Below are positions 9,923 through 23,359 of a DNA stretch of 64,000 nt, piece by piece (position 1 is the first letter of the stretch; each line of letters begins with the position of its first letter). The position numbers and the translations under genes were made by a program. Source of the DNA: CAYNRE01 sp964399535 (GTDB lineage: Bacteria > Planctomycetota > Planctomycetia > Pirellulales > CAYNRE01); the NCBI GenBank assembly GCA_964399535.1, contig CAYNRE010000072.1, forward strand, positions 79,527-143,526. The letters run 5' to 3'. The notes under the pieces were generated by a model, which saw only the letters and a list, made by a program, of their open reading frames with translations, did not search any database and had not been told where the DNA came from.

Positions 9923-11524
9923 ATGACACACGACGTTGCCTCGGCCCCGGTACTCATTGCCGGACACTGGCGATCGGCCGACGCCATTCAGGTATTTCGG
10001 GCCTATAACCCGCGGACGACCGAGCCGCTGGAGCCGGCCTACCCGGTCAGTTCTTGGAGCGATTGCGAGGCGGCCCTCAGCGCGGCCCAGGAGGCTGCCC
10101 GGCAGTTGCGATCGGTTTCGCCGGCCGCGCTGGCCGAGTTTCTCACGCGGTTCGCGGAGGCGATCGAGAGCCAGGCCGAGCCGCTCGTGGCCCTGGCTCA
10201 CCAGGAAACGGCGTTGGCGGTTCGCCCGCGCTTGGCCGAGGTCGAGCTGCCGCGCACCACCAGCCAATTGCGGCAAGCGGCCGGGGCGGCCCTGGAGGGG
10301 TCGTGGGCGCTTCCGACGATCGATACCCGGCTGGGCATCCGCTCCTACCTGGCGCCCATCGGCCCGGTGGCGGTGTTTGGACCGAACAACTTTCCCTTGG
10401 CGTTTAACAGCGTGGCGGGGGGCGATTTCGCGGCCGCCATCGCGGCCGGCAACCCCGTAATCGCCAAGGCCAATACCTCGCACCCCGGCACCACGCGGCG
10501 GTTAGCCGAACTGGCGCTGCGGGCTTGTGAAGCCGCCGGGTTGCCTTCGGCCACGGTGCAGTTGATCTATCGCACCAACCACGAAGATGGACGGCGGTTG
10601 GTGGCCGACCCACGGTTGGGGGCCACCGGTTACACGGGCAGCCGCGGGGCCGGTTTGGAATTGAAGTCGGCCGCCGACGCCGCGGGCCGGCCCATATATC
10701 TCGAGCTGTCGAGTATCAATCCGGTCGTGGTGTTACCGGGCGCTTTGGAAGAGCGCGGACCGGCCTTGGCCGAAGAGTTCACCGGAAGCTGCTTGCTGGG
10801 TACCGGCCAGTTTTGCACGAACCCGGGCCTGGTGCTGGTGATCGACGGGGCCGCGACCCAGCGCTGGATCGACGATGTGACCGAGCGGTTCCGCGCGGCG
10901 CCGGTCGGGACCTTGCTTTCCCAGCGAGTGGCCCAAACGCTGGCCCACAGCCTGGCCACGCTGCGCCAGGGGGGGGCCGAGCTGCTGACGGGGGGCACTT
11001 CGGGCGGGGGCGCCGGCTACAGCCACTCGAACACCTTGCTGCGGGTTTCCGGCGACCAATTCTTGGGACGCGGCGAACTATTTCAGCACGAATCGTTTGG
11101 TAATGCGTCGCTCTTGGTCGTGGCCACCGACGGCGCGCAGGCCTGCCAGATTGTCGAGCGGCTGGAGGGGAACCTGACCGGTTCGATTTATTCCGCGACC
11201 GACGGAGCCGACGATCCGCTATACGACCTGATTGCCCCCGCTTTGCGGAAACGCGTGGGCCGGCTACTCAACGATAGAATGCCCACGGGCGTGGCGGTGA
11301 GCCCGGCCATGAATCACGGCGGCCCCTATCCGGCCACGGGGCACCCTGGTTTCACCGCGGTGGGCATTCCGGCGGCGCTGCGGCGGTTCGCCGCGCTGGA
11401 GTGCTTCGACCAGGTGCGTCCCCAGCGATTGCCGGCCGCGCTTCGCGACACAAACCCCAACGGCCGAATGTGGCGCCTGATCGACGGCGCCTGGACCCAG
11501 GCCGACGTGGCCGCCGCCGGTTAA
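9923..11524 (+). CDS. NADP-type aldehyde dehydrogenase, alpha-ketoglutarate semialdehyde dehydrogenase class
   Basis: 533 residues, aldehyde dehydrogenase superfamily. Visible motifs: GPNNFP (153-158) near the cofactor and oxyanion site, YTGSRGAG (237-244) of the Rossmann fold, the general-base Glu261 in IYLELSSINP, and the nucleophile Cys298 in GTGQFCTNPG. The GQFCTNPG form and overall length match the 2,5-dioxovalerate (ketoglutarate semialdehyde) dehydrogenases that end pentose and sugar-acid oxidation. ATG 9923 fits the family N-terminus; the frame is open back to 9797. It starts a cluster with a TIM-barrel epimerase, a Gfo/Idh oxidoreductase and an aminotransferase, which suits carbohydrate catabolism. 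The substrate remains inferred. Confidence 0.88.
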   Translation: MTHDVASAPVLIAGHWRSADAIQVFRAYNPRTTEPLEPAYPVSSWSDCEAALSAAQEAARQLRSVSPAALAEFLTRFAEAIESQAEPLVALAHQETALAVRPRLAEVELPRTTSQLRQAAGAALEGSWALPTIDTRLGIRSYLAPIGPVAVFGPNNFPLAFNSVAGGDFAAAIAAGNPVIAKANTSHPGTTRRLAELALRACEAAGLPSATVQLIYRTNHEDGRRLVADPRLGATGYTGSRGAGLELKSAADAAGRPIYLELSSINPVVVLPGALEERGPALAEEFTGSCLLGTGQFCTNPGLVLVIDGAATQRWIDDVTERFRAAPVGTLLSQRVAQTLAHSLATLRQGGAELLTGGTSGGGAGYSHSNTLLRVSGDQFLGRGELFQHESFGNASLLVVATDGAQACQIVERLEGNLTGSIYSATDGADDPLYDLIAPALRKRVGRLLNDRMPTGVAVSPAMNHGGPYPATGHPGFTAVGIPAALRRFAALECFDQVRPQRLPAALRDTNPNGRMWRLIDGAWTQADVAAAG

Positions 11525-11595
11525 GCGCGGCCCGATGAATCTCGGGATGGCAAATCGCGGCCCTGGAGCGCGGCCTGGTCGATCGCAAGCGGCCG

Positions 11596-12618
<1,023 letters not shown>

Positions 12619-12800
12619 CGCGTGCGGGGTCTCCAAGAGAATCGGCAGGCAGCCAAAAGAACGCTCGGGCACGCAGGCATTGTGGGAGCGGCCGGCCCGG
12701 CTCGCAAGGCCGCGAACCCCCGGCGCGGGTAAAATCGGCCGCGTCGCCACCGTCCGGTCGCCGCATAGCCAAGGGGGGCGCGGCCGGTTACCATTGCCGC

Positions 12801-14138
12801 ATGAACAGCCCGAATCACGCCACTTCCGCTGGGCCCAGCCCAGGACACCAGGGAATTGCCGACGCGAGCGTGCCGTGGGTTCGACTCCGGGCCGGCATGG
12901 TCGGGCTGGGAATGATTTTTGAGGAAACCTATCGGCCCTTCTTCGAGCAGGCCGGCGCCGAGGGGTTGTTTGACCCGCGCTTTGGCGTTTGCCAGGTCGA
13001 TCTGGCCGCTGTCGCCACCCGCACCGGCAAGCGGGCCGAGCAGTACCGCCGCGGCGCGCCGCAGGGGCTGCGCGGCTTTACCAGTTGCGTCGAACCGGGC
13101 TCGATCGATGCCCTGCTGGAGGCCGGGGTCGACCTGGTCTGCGTGGCGACGCCCGACCAGCGCCATTTCGAGCCGGCCCGGGCCACCCTGGCGGCCGGCA
13201 AGCATTTGCTGGTTGAGAAGCCCTGCGTGTTGTCGCTGGCCGAGTTAGATGAGCTGACCGCCCTGGCCGAGCGCCAGGGTGTGTTGGCCAAGGTGGTGTA
13301 TCACAAGCTGCTCGATCCCGACCACAAAAAACTGCGCACGCTCGTGGCCGACGGCGAACTGCGCCATGTGAACCACGGCTATTGCTCGTTGCTCGAGCCC
13401 AAGCAAATCTCCGGCGAGCAGTTTTCCGAATGGATCACGGGGCGCAATCCCGGCACCTATGTGGCGGTGCACTACATTAAGCTGATCGACTTCACTTTCG
13501 GCGGGCGGCTGGTCAGCGTGAGCTGCACGGGGCAGCGCGGCATCGTGGGCCCGGCCGATGGCCCCACCTGGGACTCGAACCAGCTACGGCTGGTTTATCA
13601 GTACGACGACGGGCGCCAAGCCGCGTTCGATATTCACACCAGCTGGGTTACGCCCGACAATTTTCCGGGGTACGTCGAGCAAGAAGTGCAGTTCCGTTTC
13701 GACAACGGAATCTGGAACGGGCACAGCCGCAAGCGCGGGGTGGAATGCACGGTCGAGGGGCGCACCCCGCTGACTCGTAAGATAACCATGAACAACCACT
13801 ACAACGGCACCTTTCTGGAACCCTGGGGCCAGCGCACCCAGCGCGGGTACGGCGTGGAGGTGCTCGAACGGTTTGCCCGCGAAGTGGCCTACGTGGAACA
13901 GGGTGGGCCGACCGACGAGCGGCCCCTGCGGTTGGCCGAGATGCGGGCCCTCGGCTACAACGACGTGCGGTCCGATCGCCAGACCGTGGCCGCCGTCCAG
14001 GCCCTGGAGGCCATCCTGGAGCGGGCCGCCGCTGGCCAGCCAGATGCCGTGGTTTATGTCAACCACGCCCAGGGCGGATTGGTTCTGGCGCTGCCCGGCC
14101 GCGAGCCACTCGAGGTGTTGTACGGCCCGAGGGTGTAG
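12801..14138 (+). CDS. Gfo/Idh/MocA family NAD(P)-dependent oxidoreductase
   Basis: 445 residues. The N-terminal Rossmann fold begins at about residue 30 (RAGMVGLGMI). The family E-K-P motif, whose Lys takes part in catalysis, is at 139-141 (LLVEKPCVL). The C-terminal alpha/beta domain contains YHKLLDPDHKKL and a beta-sheet that lines the substrate pocket. The family oxidises or reduces sugars, inositols and their derivatives. The first 28 residues are extra and disordered-looking, so the true start could be a little inside, but ATG 12801 is the only upstream ATG. The aminotransferase follows 72 bases downstream on the same strand, so the two are probably co-transcribed. Confidence 0.87.
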   Translation: MNSPNHATSAGPSPGHQGIADASVPWVRLRAGMVGLGMIFEETYRPFFEQAGAEGLFDPRFGVCQVDLAAVATRTGKRAEQYRRGAPQGLRGFTSCVEPGSIDALLEAGVDLVCVATPDQRHFEPARATLAAGKHLLVEKPCVLSLAELDELTALAERQGVLAKVVYHKLLDPDHKKLRTLVADGELRHVNHGYCSLLEPKQISGEQFSEWITGRNPGTYVAVHYIKLIDFTFGGRLVSVSCTGQRGIVGPADGPTWDSNQLRLVYQYDDGRQAAFDIHTSWVTPDNFPGYVEQEVQFRFDNGIWNGHSRKRGVECTVEGRTPLTRKITMNNHYNGTFLEPWGQRTQRGYGVEVLERFAREVAYVEQGGPTDERPLRLAEMRALGYNDVRSDRQTVAAVQALEAILERAAAGQPDAVVYVNHAQGGLVLALPGREPLEVLYGPRV

Positions 14139-14210
14139 CCCAATTAACCGGCTGGGGCTGTGCATGGGCCCGGGTGACGGAATCGATCGCCTTAGCCAAG
14201 GAGCGCCCGA

Positions 14211-15617
14211 GTGAGTTCGTCGCTAAGCACTTCCGCCACGTACGCGCCGCAGCACGCCGGCGAGCTGGAATCGAACCAGGTTCGCCGCCGACTTGCCGCC
14301 GTCGAGCCGAGCGCCCAGCGCACTTTTACGCCCAGCCTGGCCGTACTGGCCAAGAGCGCGGGGGCGTATCATTGGACTCCCGAGGGGCGCAAGCTGGTCG
14401 ATTTCACCTCGGGCGTGCTGGTCGCCAATTTGGGCCATAACCCGCGCCGCTGGTGGCAGCGGGTTCTTGAATACCTGGGGCTCGACGCGCTGCCGACCAC
14501 GGGCGAGTTTCTGCAGGCCGCGCCGCTGAACGCCTATAACGCGGTGACCGAACTCGAAACCCTGGCCAGCGAGCGGCTCATTGGCAGCTTGCAAGGCCAA
14601 CCGGGCGGCCGCCAGTTCGAGCAGGTGTTGTGGGCGGCCAGCGGCAGCGAGGCCATTCAGAAGGCCCTTTGGGCGGCGCTCGACTACCGGCCCGGGGCCG
14701 ACATCATTCTTGCCACTCGCTACGGGTTTCATGGCAAGAAAGGGCTCGCCGGAGCGGTCACCGGCTGTGAAGAGGATCCCGATCGTGACGAGCGGGTGCG
14801 GTTCGTCAGCTTTCCCCGCGAGGAGTGCGGCTCGGTCGAGCGGCGCCGGGGCCCGATCGACCTGGCGCCCTATCGCGCCGAACTCGAGCGGTTGGCCGGC
14901 GAGTTTGGCGGGCGGCTGGCCTGCCTGATTACCGAGCCGTATTTGGGCGGGGGCGGATCGTTTCACCCGCAGCCCGAGTACCTGCAATTGCTCCAGCGGT
15001 TTTGTCGCGAGCAAGGAATGCTGTTTATTCTCGACGAGGTGCAGGCCAATTTCGGCCGGACTGGCCCGATGTACGCGTTTACCCGGTACGGTCTCGAGCC
15101 CGACGTGGTGGTGCTGGGCAAAGGGCTGGGCAACGGCGTACCGGTGAGCGCGGCCTGTGGGCGGGCCGGCGTGTTTGCCAGCATGCACTACGGCCAGGCC
15201 TCGGACACCTGGAGCGCCAATCCCCTGGCCAGCGCCGCGGTGCTGGCCACGCTCGACGAATTTGAAACCGGCGACGTGCTCCAGCGGGCGGCCGAGCTGT
15301 CGCAAGTATTGGAGCGCGGGCTAGTGCGGCTTACCGAGCTGCCCGCGGTGGCCCGGGTTCGCGGCGAGGGGGTGGTTTGGGGCGTGGAATGCCAGGCCCT
15401 GGGGTCGCAGACGGCCAACCAGGTGGCCGTGGCCGCGGTCGAAGCCTGTTACCTGGGGGACTCGCAGCGCCGGGCCTTGCACCTGTTGGGTCCGCTGGCC
15501 GGCAAAGTGATTCGGGTCAGCCCGCCGCTCACTTTGGCAGCCGACGAGGCGGCCGACTACCTGGACGCGATGTACGGCATTCTGGCCGAGCTCTCGCGGC
15601 GGCTGGCAGCCGGCTGA
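14211..15617 (+). CDS. Class III PLP-dependent aminotransferase
   Basis: 468 residues. Class III aminotransferase features: the phosphate-cup motif AASGSEAIQ (142-150), the PLP-nitrogen Asp275 in LFILDEVQ, and the Schiff-base Lys304 in VVLGKGLGNGVP. The GTG start at 14211 is supported by AAGGAG at 14198-14203 with a seven-base spacer. Family members transfer amino groups between omega-amino or sugar-ketone substrates and 2-oxo acids. With the Gfo/Idh gene directly upstream it could aminate a keto-sugar produced by that oxidoreductase, or act in amino-acid breakdown. The substrate is not readable from sequence. Confidence 0.88.
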   Translation: MSSSLSTSATYAPQHAGELESNQVRRRLAAVEPSAQRTFTPSLAVLAKSAGAYHWTPEGRKLVDFTSGVLVANLGHNPRRWWQRVLEYLGLDALPTTGEFLQAAPLNAYNAVTELETLASERLIGSLQGQPGGRQFEQVLWAASGSEAIQKALWAALDYRPGADIILATRYGFHGKKGLAGAVTGCEEDPDRDERVRFVSFPREECGSVERRRGPIDLAPYRAELERLAGEFGGRLACLITEPYLGGGGSFHPQPEYLQLLQRFCREQGMLFILDEVQANFGRTGPMYAFTRYGLEPDVVVLGKGLGNGVPVSAACGRAGVFASMHYGQASDTWSANPLASAAVLATLDEFETGDVLQRAAELSQVLERGLVRLTELPAVARVRGEGVVWGVECQALGSQTANQVAVAAVEACYLGDSQRRALHLLGPLAGKVIRVSPPLTLAADEAADYLDAMYGILAELSRRLAAG

Positions 15618-15754
15618 GCGGCGAAGCCGCTAGCTCATGCACCGAGGTGGAAGTAGTAGTAGCCCAGGTTACGGGCGTAACCGGGTGCGGGCAGGACGAG
15701 CCTCGGCGAGCGCTTGGCTCAAGCAGGTTGGCGGCGACCCGCGTGCGAACGCGC

Positions 15755-15790
15755 AAAAAACTCCCCCTTCCGCTAGCGGGCGGAAGGGGG
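15755..15790 (-). terminator. Intrinsic terminator of clpC
   Basis: A perfect 11-bp stem (15763-15773 with 15780-15790, loop 15774-15779) is followed on the minus strand by GAG and six T (A-run at 15755-15760). It lies about 56 bases beyond the clpC stop, in the correct orientation to end clpC transcription. Confidence 0.85.
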
Positions 15791-15845
15791 AATGCGATTT
15801 CCGGATCGTCGGTTGTCGTGCCAGCGGGCGTTTGCCCGCCCCCGC

Positions 15846-18398
<2,553 letters not shown>

Positions 18399-18672
18399 GG
18401 TGCATCTCCGCACAAAACAGCGAGTCGGCCGGTCTGGCGACCAGCCCACTCAGGAATTTTGCTTCGCAGGGGGTTTCGTTTCCCAGCCCAGGGAGGCTGC
18501 GAGCGGGGTCGTTGAACCGGCGGCGCCGGCTCGGGCCGCGCCGATCGTGGGACCGAATCGTCGAGCAAGGCCGGCGCCGCTGCGCCCGGCTCGTCGACAA
18601 CCTACTCGCCCGTCACCTTTCTACGCTCGCATTGCCACAAAAGACTAGGCCATACTCCAGCGGGGTGCCGCC

Positions 18673-19266
18673 TTAAGCGGCCCGACTCGGCGTGGTTTCG
18701 ACGCGCGGCAGCCAGGCTGCCTCGGCCCCGGTCTCGCCCGGCGGTTCGGCCGAGTGCTGCCGCAGCCGGTCCCACTCGCGATCGATTTCCCAGCGCCAAC
18801 CGTCAGAACCGTCAAACGTCTGCAGCCGGGTCAGCTCGCCGCGGGCCTCGCTCAAGCGGCCCGTGCGACGCAACAGCGTGGCCAACAACAGCCGGGCTTC
18901 GAGATCACGCTGGTTTCGGGCCAACAACCGGCGCAATTGCTGCTCGGCGTCGAGCCACTTCTGCTGCAAATATTCCGTCATCGCAGACTGAAACATAGCA
19001 GCAGCGGTCGGCTCGTTGGGGCTTCGGGGCGGCTTTCCCCAGCCTTGGGCAGCCCAGGCCGAGGAGACCCAAATTGCCACCACCGCCCCCCAGGCAGCCC
19101 AGCGGACACCCGGACCCACCGTTTCGGTCCAAACCCAAGTGGTTAAGATCGTTAGATTTAGGAATGCAGCGAAGATCAGCGCCAGGCAAAGGCCCGAGGC
19201 CGAACCGCGTTCCCAAAGGGGAACCAGTCCCGGCCAAAGACGCATTGCCCAGCGACTCTTAGACAT
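18673..19266 (-). CDS. Small membrane protein with TPR-like domain
   Basis: 197 residues, family not recognised. Two hydrophobic segments (about residues 22-44 and 54-73) are followed by a soluble helical domain with a TPR-like pattern (MFQSAMTEYLQQKWLDAEQQ and LLLATLLRRTGRLSEARGEL). It is likely anchored in the inner membrane with the TPR part on one side as a protein-binding module. ATG 19266 sits just before the first membrane segment. It is upstream of clpC on the same strand, but 274 bases separate them. Confidence 0.65.
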   Translation of the reverse strand: MSKSRWAMRLWPGLVPLWERGSASGLCLALIFAAFLNLTILTTWVWTETVGPGVRWAAWGAVVAIWVSSAWAAQGWGKPPRSPNEPTAAAMFQSAMTEYLQQKWLDAEQQLRRLLARNQRDLEARLLLATLLRRTGRLSEARGELTRLQTFDGSDGWRWEIDREWDRLRQHSAEPPGETGAEAAWLPRVETTPSRAA

Positions 19267-19561
19267 CGCTCGTTCGCTCCGTCGCGGCCGACCCCCGAAA
19301 TGGCCGGCGATCATCCCTGGAAACCTCGGCCGGAATTCTAACCCCGCCCCCCCGGTGAATCAAGGCAACTAGAAACCTGGCAAAAGGTTAGGTTCAAACG
19401 TATGGTCCTATTCGGATGCCTTGATCGGTAGCCGACCCCGCTGGCGGCTCGGCAACCCCGGTCGATTTCGTCCGAGAGTAGGACGGCTGCTTGCATCTGA
19501 AGTCGCAAGTTGTTTATTTGAATTTGGTTGCAACGAACGATCGAACCCGTCAGGCCGGGCA

Positions 19562-21265
19562 ATGGGATACGAGCTAACCACCGCTGTGCGACGGGCCCTT
19601 GAGCTCCGAACCGAGGACCGGTTGGCCGGACCTGGCGAGCTGGTGCTGGCTGCCGTTCTCGCCCGCCTGTTGGCTCAGCCGGAATGCCGGGCGGCATTGC
19701 TACTGGCCGATGCGGGGATCTCGCAAGCGGCGCTTCGCTTACGATGGCCCGAACTGGACACCTACCTGTCTGGTGATCCCTCAGCGGTGACGCTGCCCGA
19801 GGAGGCGCCCCCCCACGCGAGCTATGACCCGGTAATTCGAGCGGCGCTGGAAGCTTGCTGCCGAGTTTTCGCCGACCACCCTCAGCCGCTGACGATCGGC
19901 AGCGAACACCTGTTGGTCGGCCTGGCGACCCTCGCCGTGCCCGTGGCGGCGTGGCTCACCGACCAAGGCTTCGACGTGGCGGCCGCGGAAGCCCGGGTAC
20001 ACCGCTGGCACGGACTGGTCCCGGGGCCATTGCCCCACGAGCGCGATCCCGAGGTTGATCCTCTGGGTTCGGAAACGGAGTCGGCCGGCGCGGCGGCCGA
20101 AGCGGCGCTCGACGTCGAGCCGCTTGAAACTCAAGTTTCCCCCACGCCGGATCTTCGTCCCGGGTGCGACCCAGACGCGACACCGCTGGCGGTGTGGCGC
20201 ATTCTCGACGCCGCATCGAATCGCGCGCTGGAAGGATTGCGGGTCGTGGAAGACTACGTGCGTTTCGCGCTCGATGACCGGCACCTGACCGAGGTGGCCA
20301 AGACCTTGCGCCACGATCTGGCCGAGGTGTTGAGCGGGTTGCCGCTGGCGGCGCGGGCCGCGGCGCGTGAAACGCAGGCCGACGTGGGGACCCGTTTGAC
20401 GACGCCCGGCGAGTATCGGCGGGGCGACCTGTGGGACGTGGCGCTGGCCAACAGCCGCCGCACGCTCGAGGCACTGCGAAGTCTGGAGGAACACGCCAAG
20501 CTGGTCGACGCGGCCGGGGCTGCCCGGTGCGAACAAATTCGCTACCGGATGTACACGCTCGAAAAGGCGATGTTGATCTGCCGGTGCGCGCGGCAGCGGC
20601 TGGCCGAGGTGCGATTGTATCTGTTGGTGGATGGCCGCGATTCGATCGATGCCATGCTCGACTTGGTCGATCCGCTGCTCGAGGCCGGGGTCGACGCCGT
20701 CCAGTTGCGCGACAAACGTCTGGGCGATCGCCAGCTCTTGGAGCGCGCCCGGGCCCTGGGCCGCCTGACTCGCGGACGGGCACTGTTGATTGTCAATGAC
20801 CGCCCCGACCTGGCCGTACTGGCCGAGGCCGACGGCGTGCATGTGGGGCAGGAGGAACTGACCGTGGCCGACGCGCGGCGCATCGTGGGCCCCGGCCGGC
20901 TGATCGGGGTTTCGACCCATTCGCTGATTCAAGCCCGGCAGGCCGTGCTGGACGGGGCCGACTATTTGGGGGTTGGCCCTACGTTTCCTTCGTCGACCAA
21001 GCAGTTTTCCGAACACACCGGCACCGAACTGGTACGAGCGGTCGCGGCCGAGATCCGAACGCCGGCCTTCGCCATTGGCGGAATTGGCCCGAACAACGCG
21101 GCCCTAGTGCTTGCGGCGGGGGCCAGTCGCCTGGCGGTGAGCGGGGCGGTGCTGGGGGCGGCCGATCGGGTGGAGGTGGTTGGGCGTTTGCGACAGGCGC
21201 TTCGCGGCGCCGAAGGTGGCGCGAGCGAGGCAGGCCTTGACCGACAGCCAGGGCTAATCCCCTGA
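19562..21265 (+). CDS. thiE: Clp-N / ThiD2 / thiamine-phosphate synthase (ThiE) fusion
   Basis: 567 residues with three parts. Residues 1-150 look like a degenerate double Clp-N repeat; the second has IGSEHLLVGLA at 112-122, close to the IGTEHVLLGL of ClpC. Residues 205-340 match ThiD2, a monofunctional HMP-phosphate kinase (LDAASNRALEGLRVVEDYVRF and ADVGTRL). Residues 350-550 are ThiE: QLRDK (381), NDRPD (412), HVGQEE (427), GVGPTFPSSTK (470) and AIGGIG (504). ThiD2 would make HMP-PP, which ThiE joins to the thiazole phosphate to give thiamine phosphate. ThiD2-ThiE fusions are known; the Clp-N extension is odd. The 3' end overlaps the convergent thioredoxin gene by 12 bases. No TPP riboswitch was seen upstream. 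Confidence 0.88.
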   Translation: MGYELTTAVRRALELRTEDRLAGPGELVLAAVLARLLAQPECRAALLLADAGISQAALRLRWPELDTYLSGDPSAVTLPEEAPPHASYDPVIRAALEACCRVFADHPQPLTIGSEHLLVGLATLAVPVAAWLTDQGFDVAAAEARVHRWHGLVPGPLPHERDPEVDPLGSETESAGAAAEAALDVEPLETQVSPTPDLRPGCDPDATPLAVWRILDAASNRALEGLRVVEDYVRFALDDRHLTEVAKTLRHDLAEVLSGLPLAARAAARETQADVGTRLTTPGEYRRGDLWDVALANSRRTLEALRSLEEHAKLVDAAGAARCEQIRYRMYTLEKAMLICRCARQRLAEVRLYLLVDGRDSIDAMLDLVDPLLEAGVDAVQLRDKRLGDRQLLERARALGRLTRGRALLIVNDRPDLAVLAEADGVHVGQEELTVADARRIVGPGRLIGVSTHSLIQARQAVLDGADYLGVGPTFPSSTKQFSEHTGTELVRAVAAEIRTPAFAIGGIGPNNAALVLAAGASRLAVSGAVLGAADRVEVVGRLRQALRGAEGGASEAGLDRQPGLIP

Positions 21266-21904
21266 AGGCACCAGCAGCTCGCCGAGCAGCGATTCGAGTT
21301 GGTCCATGCTGGGTGCGGCGCCATTCCAGACTGCTTGAATCCGGCTTTTCTCGTCCACGATCACCAGCGTGGGGAGGGTGTCGTCGAACGCGCCCAGCCG
21401 GTGGAGGGCATCGCGGGTGATGTGTTCGGGGTCGGCGTAACAGACCAGGTCGAGTTGATGTTGGCGAACGAAGTCGAGCGTTTGCTGCCGCAGCGAGTCC
21501 AGATCCTCGTCGCTCTCGGCGCCGCACGAAACGGCCAGGAATTGAAACTTCTCGCTCCTGCGCAACTGGCGGTCGAGCTCGACCAGGCCCGGCAGTTCCT
21601 TGACACAAGGGGCACACCAGGTTCCCCAGAAGCAGACCAGCGTGATTCGCCCGCGCAGGTCTTCCAAGAGCACGGCGTCGGTACCCTGTCCCAGAGCTCG
21701 CAGTTGCAGTTGGCCCAGCGGCAGCCCCACGGCCCGATGCCGTTGGCCCTGGCCGGCGAACTGCTCGGGGCGGACGAGCAGGTAAACCAACAGCCCGGCG
21801 GCCAGCAGGGCGGCGGCGATCCAGACGCCCAGGCTAGCCGAAAGAGGCGCGCGGTGCCGGCGGCGGTGGCGATGACCAGAATGGTGGGCCTGGGGCTCGT
21901 GCAT
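21254..21904 (-). CDS. TlpA/ResA-like membrane-anchored thioredoxin
   Basis: 216 residues. A His/Arg-rich N-terminus is followed by one membrane segment (about 25-45) and a thioredoxin fold with the redox motif W-C-A-P-C (cysteines 97 and 100) in CFWGTWCAPC. TlpA/ResA-like proteins reduce periplasmic disulfides, for instance during cytochrome c assembly. That would fit a genome with haem-c proteins, such as the one at 29859-33647, but the target is inference. The stop codon lies inside the end of the convergent thiE fusion. The sppA gene is 48 bases upstream on the same strand, so the two may be co-transcribed. Confidence 0.83.
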   Translation of the reverse strand: MHEPQAHHSGHRHRRRHRAPLSASLGVWIAAALLAAGLLVYLLVRPEQFAGQGQRHRAVGLPLGQLQLRALGQGTDAVLLEDLRGRITLVCFWGTWCAPCVKELPGLVELDRQLRRSEKFQFLAVSCGAESDEDLDSLRQQTLDFVRQHQLDLVCYADPEHITRDALHRLGAFDDTLPTLVIVDEKSRIQAVWNGAAPSMDQLESLLGELLVPSGD

Positions 21905-21952
21905 GTCGACCTCGGCGGGTCCACCGTTTCCCGCCGCCCCGCCTCAGGTTGT

Positions 21953-23068
21953 TTAGTGGCGAGCGCCGGAGGGAGCCAGGTCCAAGCCAGGCAGCAAGGT
22001 GTACAGGTAATAGGCCCGCGGCGCCGAAAGATCGAGCAGCGAGGCGAGCGTCGCCTGCGGGGGGCCGCCGATTGCCGAACTCATGAAGACCTCGTCAAAC
22101 AGGCCGAGCTGGGCCTCGTATTCGACGATCTTGGTTTTGTCGCCGTCGAGATTGGCCAGCTCCAGCGTCCGCTCGATCGCCTCTTCCAGGAACCCCTCGC
22201 GATCGACCAAGCCCAGGTCGAGGGCCTGCTTGGTGGTAAAAATCTGGCCCGTGGCCACCTCGTCGAGTCGTGCGGGGTTTTCGGCCAGCTTGGGCCGGCC
22301 CGCCTTGACGATGTCTTTGAAACGGTTAAAGGTTTCGTCGACCAGCCCCTGGAAGATGGCCCGCTCTTCCTCGGTCATTTCCCGAGTGATCGAGCCCATT
22401 TGCTTCAGGCGGTGGCTGGCGATCGAATCTTCCTTGATCGACCATTCTTGCATCAGGCCCCCCACGTTGTAGTGCGGGATGATCACGCCGATCGAGCCGG
22501 TCCAGGTGGTGGGCTCGGCGTAGATGCTGTCGTCCTGATCGCCCACGGCCATGGCCAGGTAGTAGCCGCCGCTGGCGCAAAGGCTTCCCATGCTGACGAC
22601 CAGGGGTATCTTGCGCTCTTCCGCCATTTGGCGCAGGTGGTGGTACAGATAATCGCTGCCGGTGACCGTGCCGCCGGGGGAATTGATTCGCAGGACCACG
22701 CCCTTGACGTGCTTGTCTTGTTTGACCGCTTCGATCTGGTCCTTGAAGTAGCCCTCGCCGGTGGTGATGGTTCCCTCGACGCGGATGATGGCAATTTTGT
22801 TGCGGGCCAGCCGGGCCCCGGAATGGTACTGCTCGCGCACGTCGACGTCGGGCCCCATCGATCCGCCGTATCCGGCCAGCAGCACGAGCAGACCGATCCC
22901 GCCGCCGAAGATTCCCAGCAGCAGCAGCCAGACCCACCAGCGCGAGCCGGCAGGACGGGGGGGCGGGGGCGGGGCAAAACCGTAGTAGCCGCGCGGCGGC
23001 TGCGGCGGAACCATTTCCGGCGTCACCAACGGTTCGGAATCTTGGGGCGGTAGCGAACCCTCGCTCAT
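21953..23068 (-). CDS. sppA: Signal peptide peptidase SppA (short form)
   Basis: 371 residues, the short single-domain SppA type. A Pro/Gly-rich cytoplasmic N-terminus precedes one membrane helix (about 43-67). The protease core has the nucleophile Ser166 in SLCASGGYY and the expected general-base Lys222 in HRLKQMGS, followed by the family TEEER motif. SppA digests signal peptides left in the membrane after secretion. ATG 23068 has no strong competing start. The next gene downstream on the strand is the TlpA-like thioredoxin. Confidence 0.92.
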   Translation of the reverse strand: MSEGSLPPQDSEPLVTPEMVPPQPPRGYYGFAPPPPPRPAGSRWWVWLLLLGIFGGGIGLLVLLAGYGGSMGPDVDVREQYHSGARLARNKIAIIRVEGTITTGEGYFKDQIEAVKQDKHVKGVVLRINSPGGTVTGSDYLYHHLRQMAEERKIPLVVSMGSLCASGGYYLAMAVGDQDDSIYAEPTTWTGSIGVIIPHYNVGGLMQEWSIKEDSIASHRLKQMGSITREMTEEERAIFQGLVDETFNRFKDIVKAGRPKLAENPARLDEVATGQIFTTKQALDLGLVDREGFLEEAIERTLELANLDGDKTKIVEYEAQLGLFDEVFMSSAIGGPPQATLASLLDLSAPRAYYLYTLLPGLDLAPSGARH

Positions 23069-23359
23069 CCAAACACCTCGCGCGGTTGATGCGTGCTCGG
23101 GCGCCCCGGCCGCGATGGCAAGCCAATCTGGGCGCGACGGTTTCCCTCTCCGCCGGCATTGTACGTTGAACCCCCAAGTGCGACCAACGCGAACCCAGGC
23201 CGGCCAGGGGCTCCCCAGCGGACGCCGGTGTTGCCATAGTTCGGGTAGGGGCGGTAAGCTGTGCCGCGGAAAGAACCCAGAGCCAGGCCAGTTCGGGCGG
23301 CGTCCGGCTGGCTAACCCGGGCCCGGCCCGGCACCCACGGATGAGGGGAGAATTGCGGA

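Noticed and set aside
19315..19561. TPP riboswitch before the thiE fusion
   Set aside because: The conserved THI-box sequences are absent.
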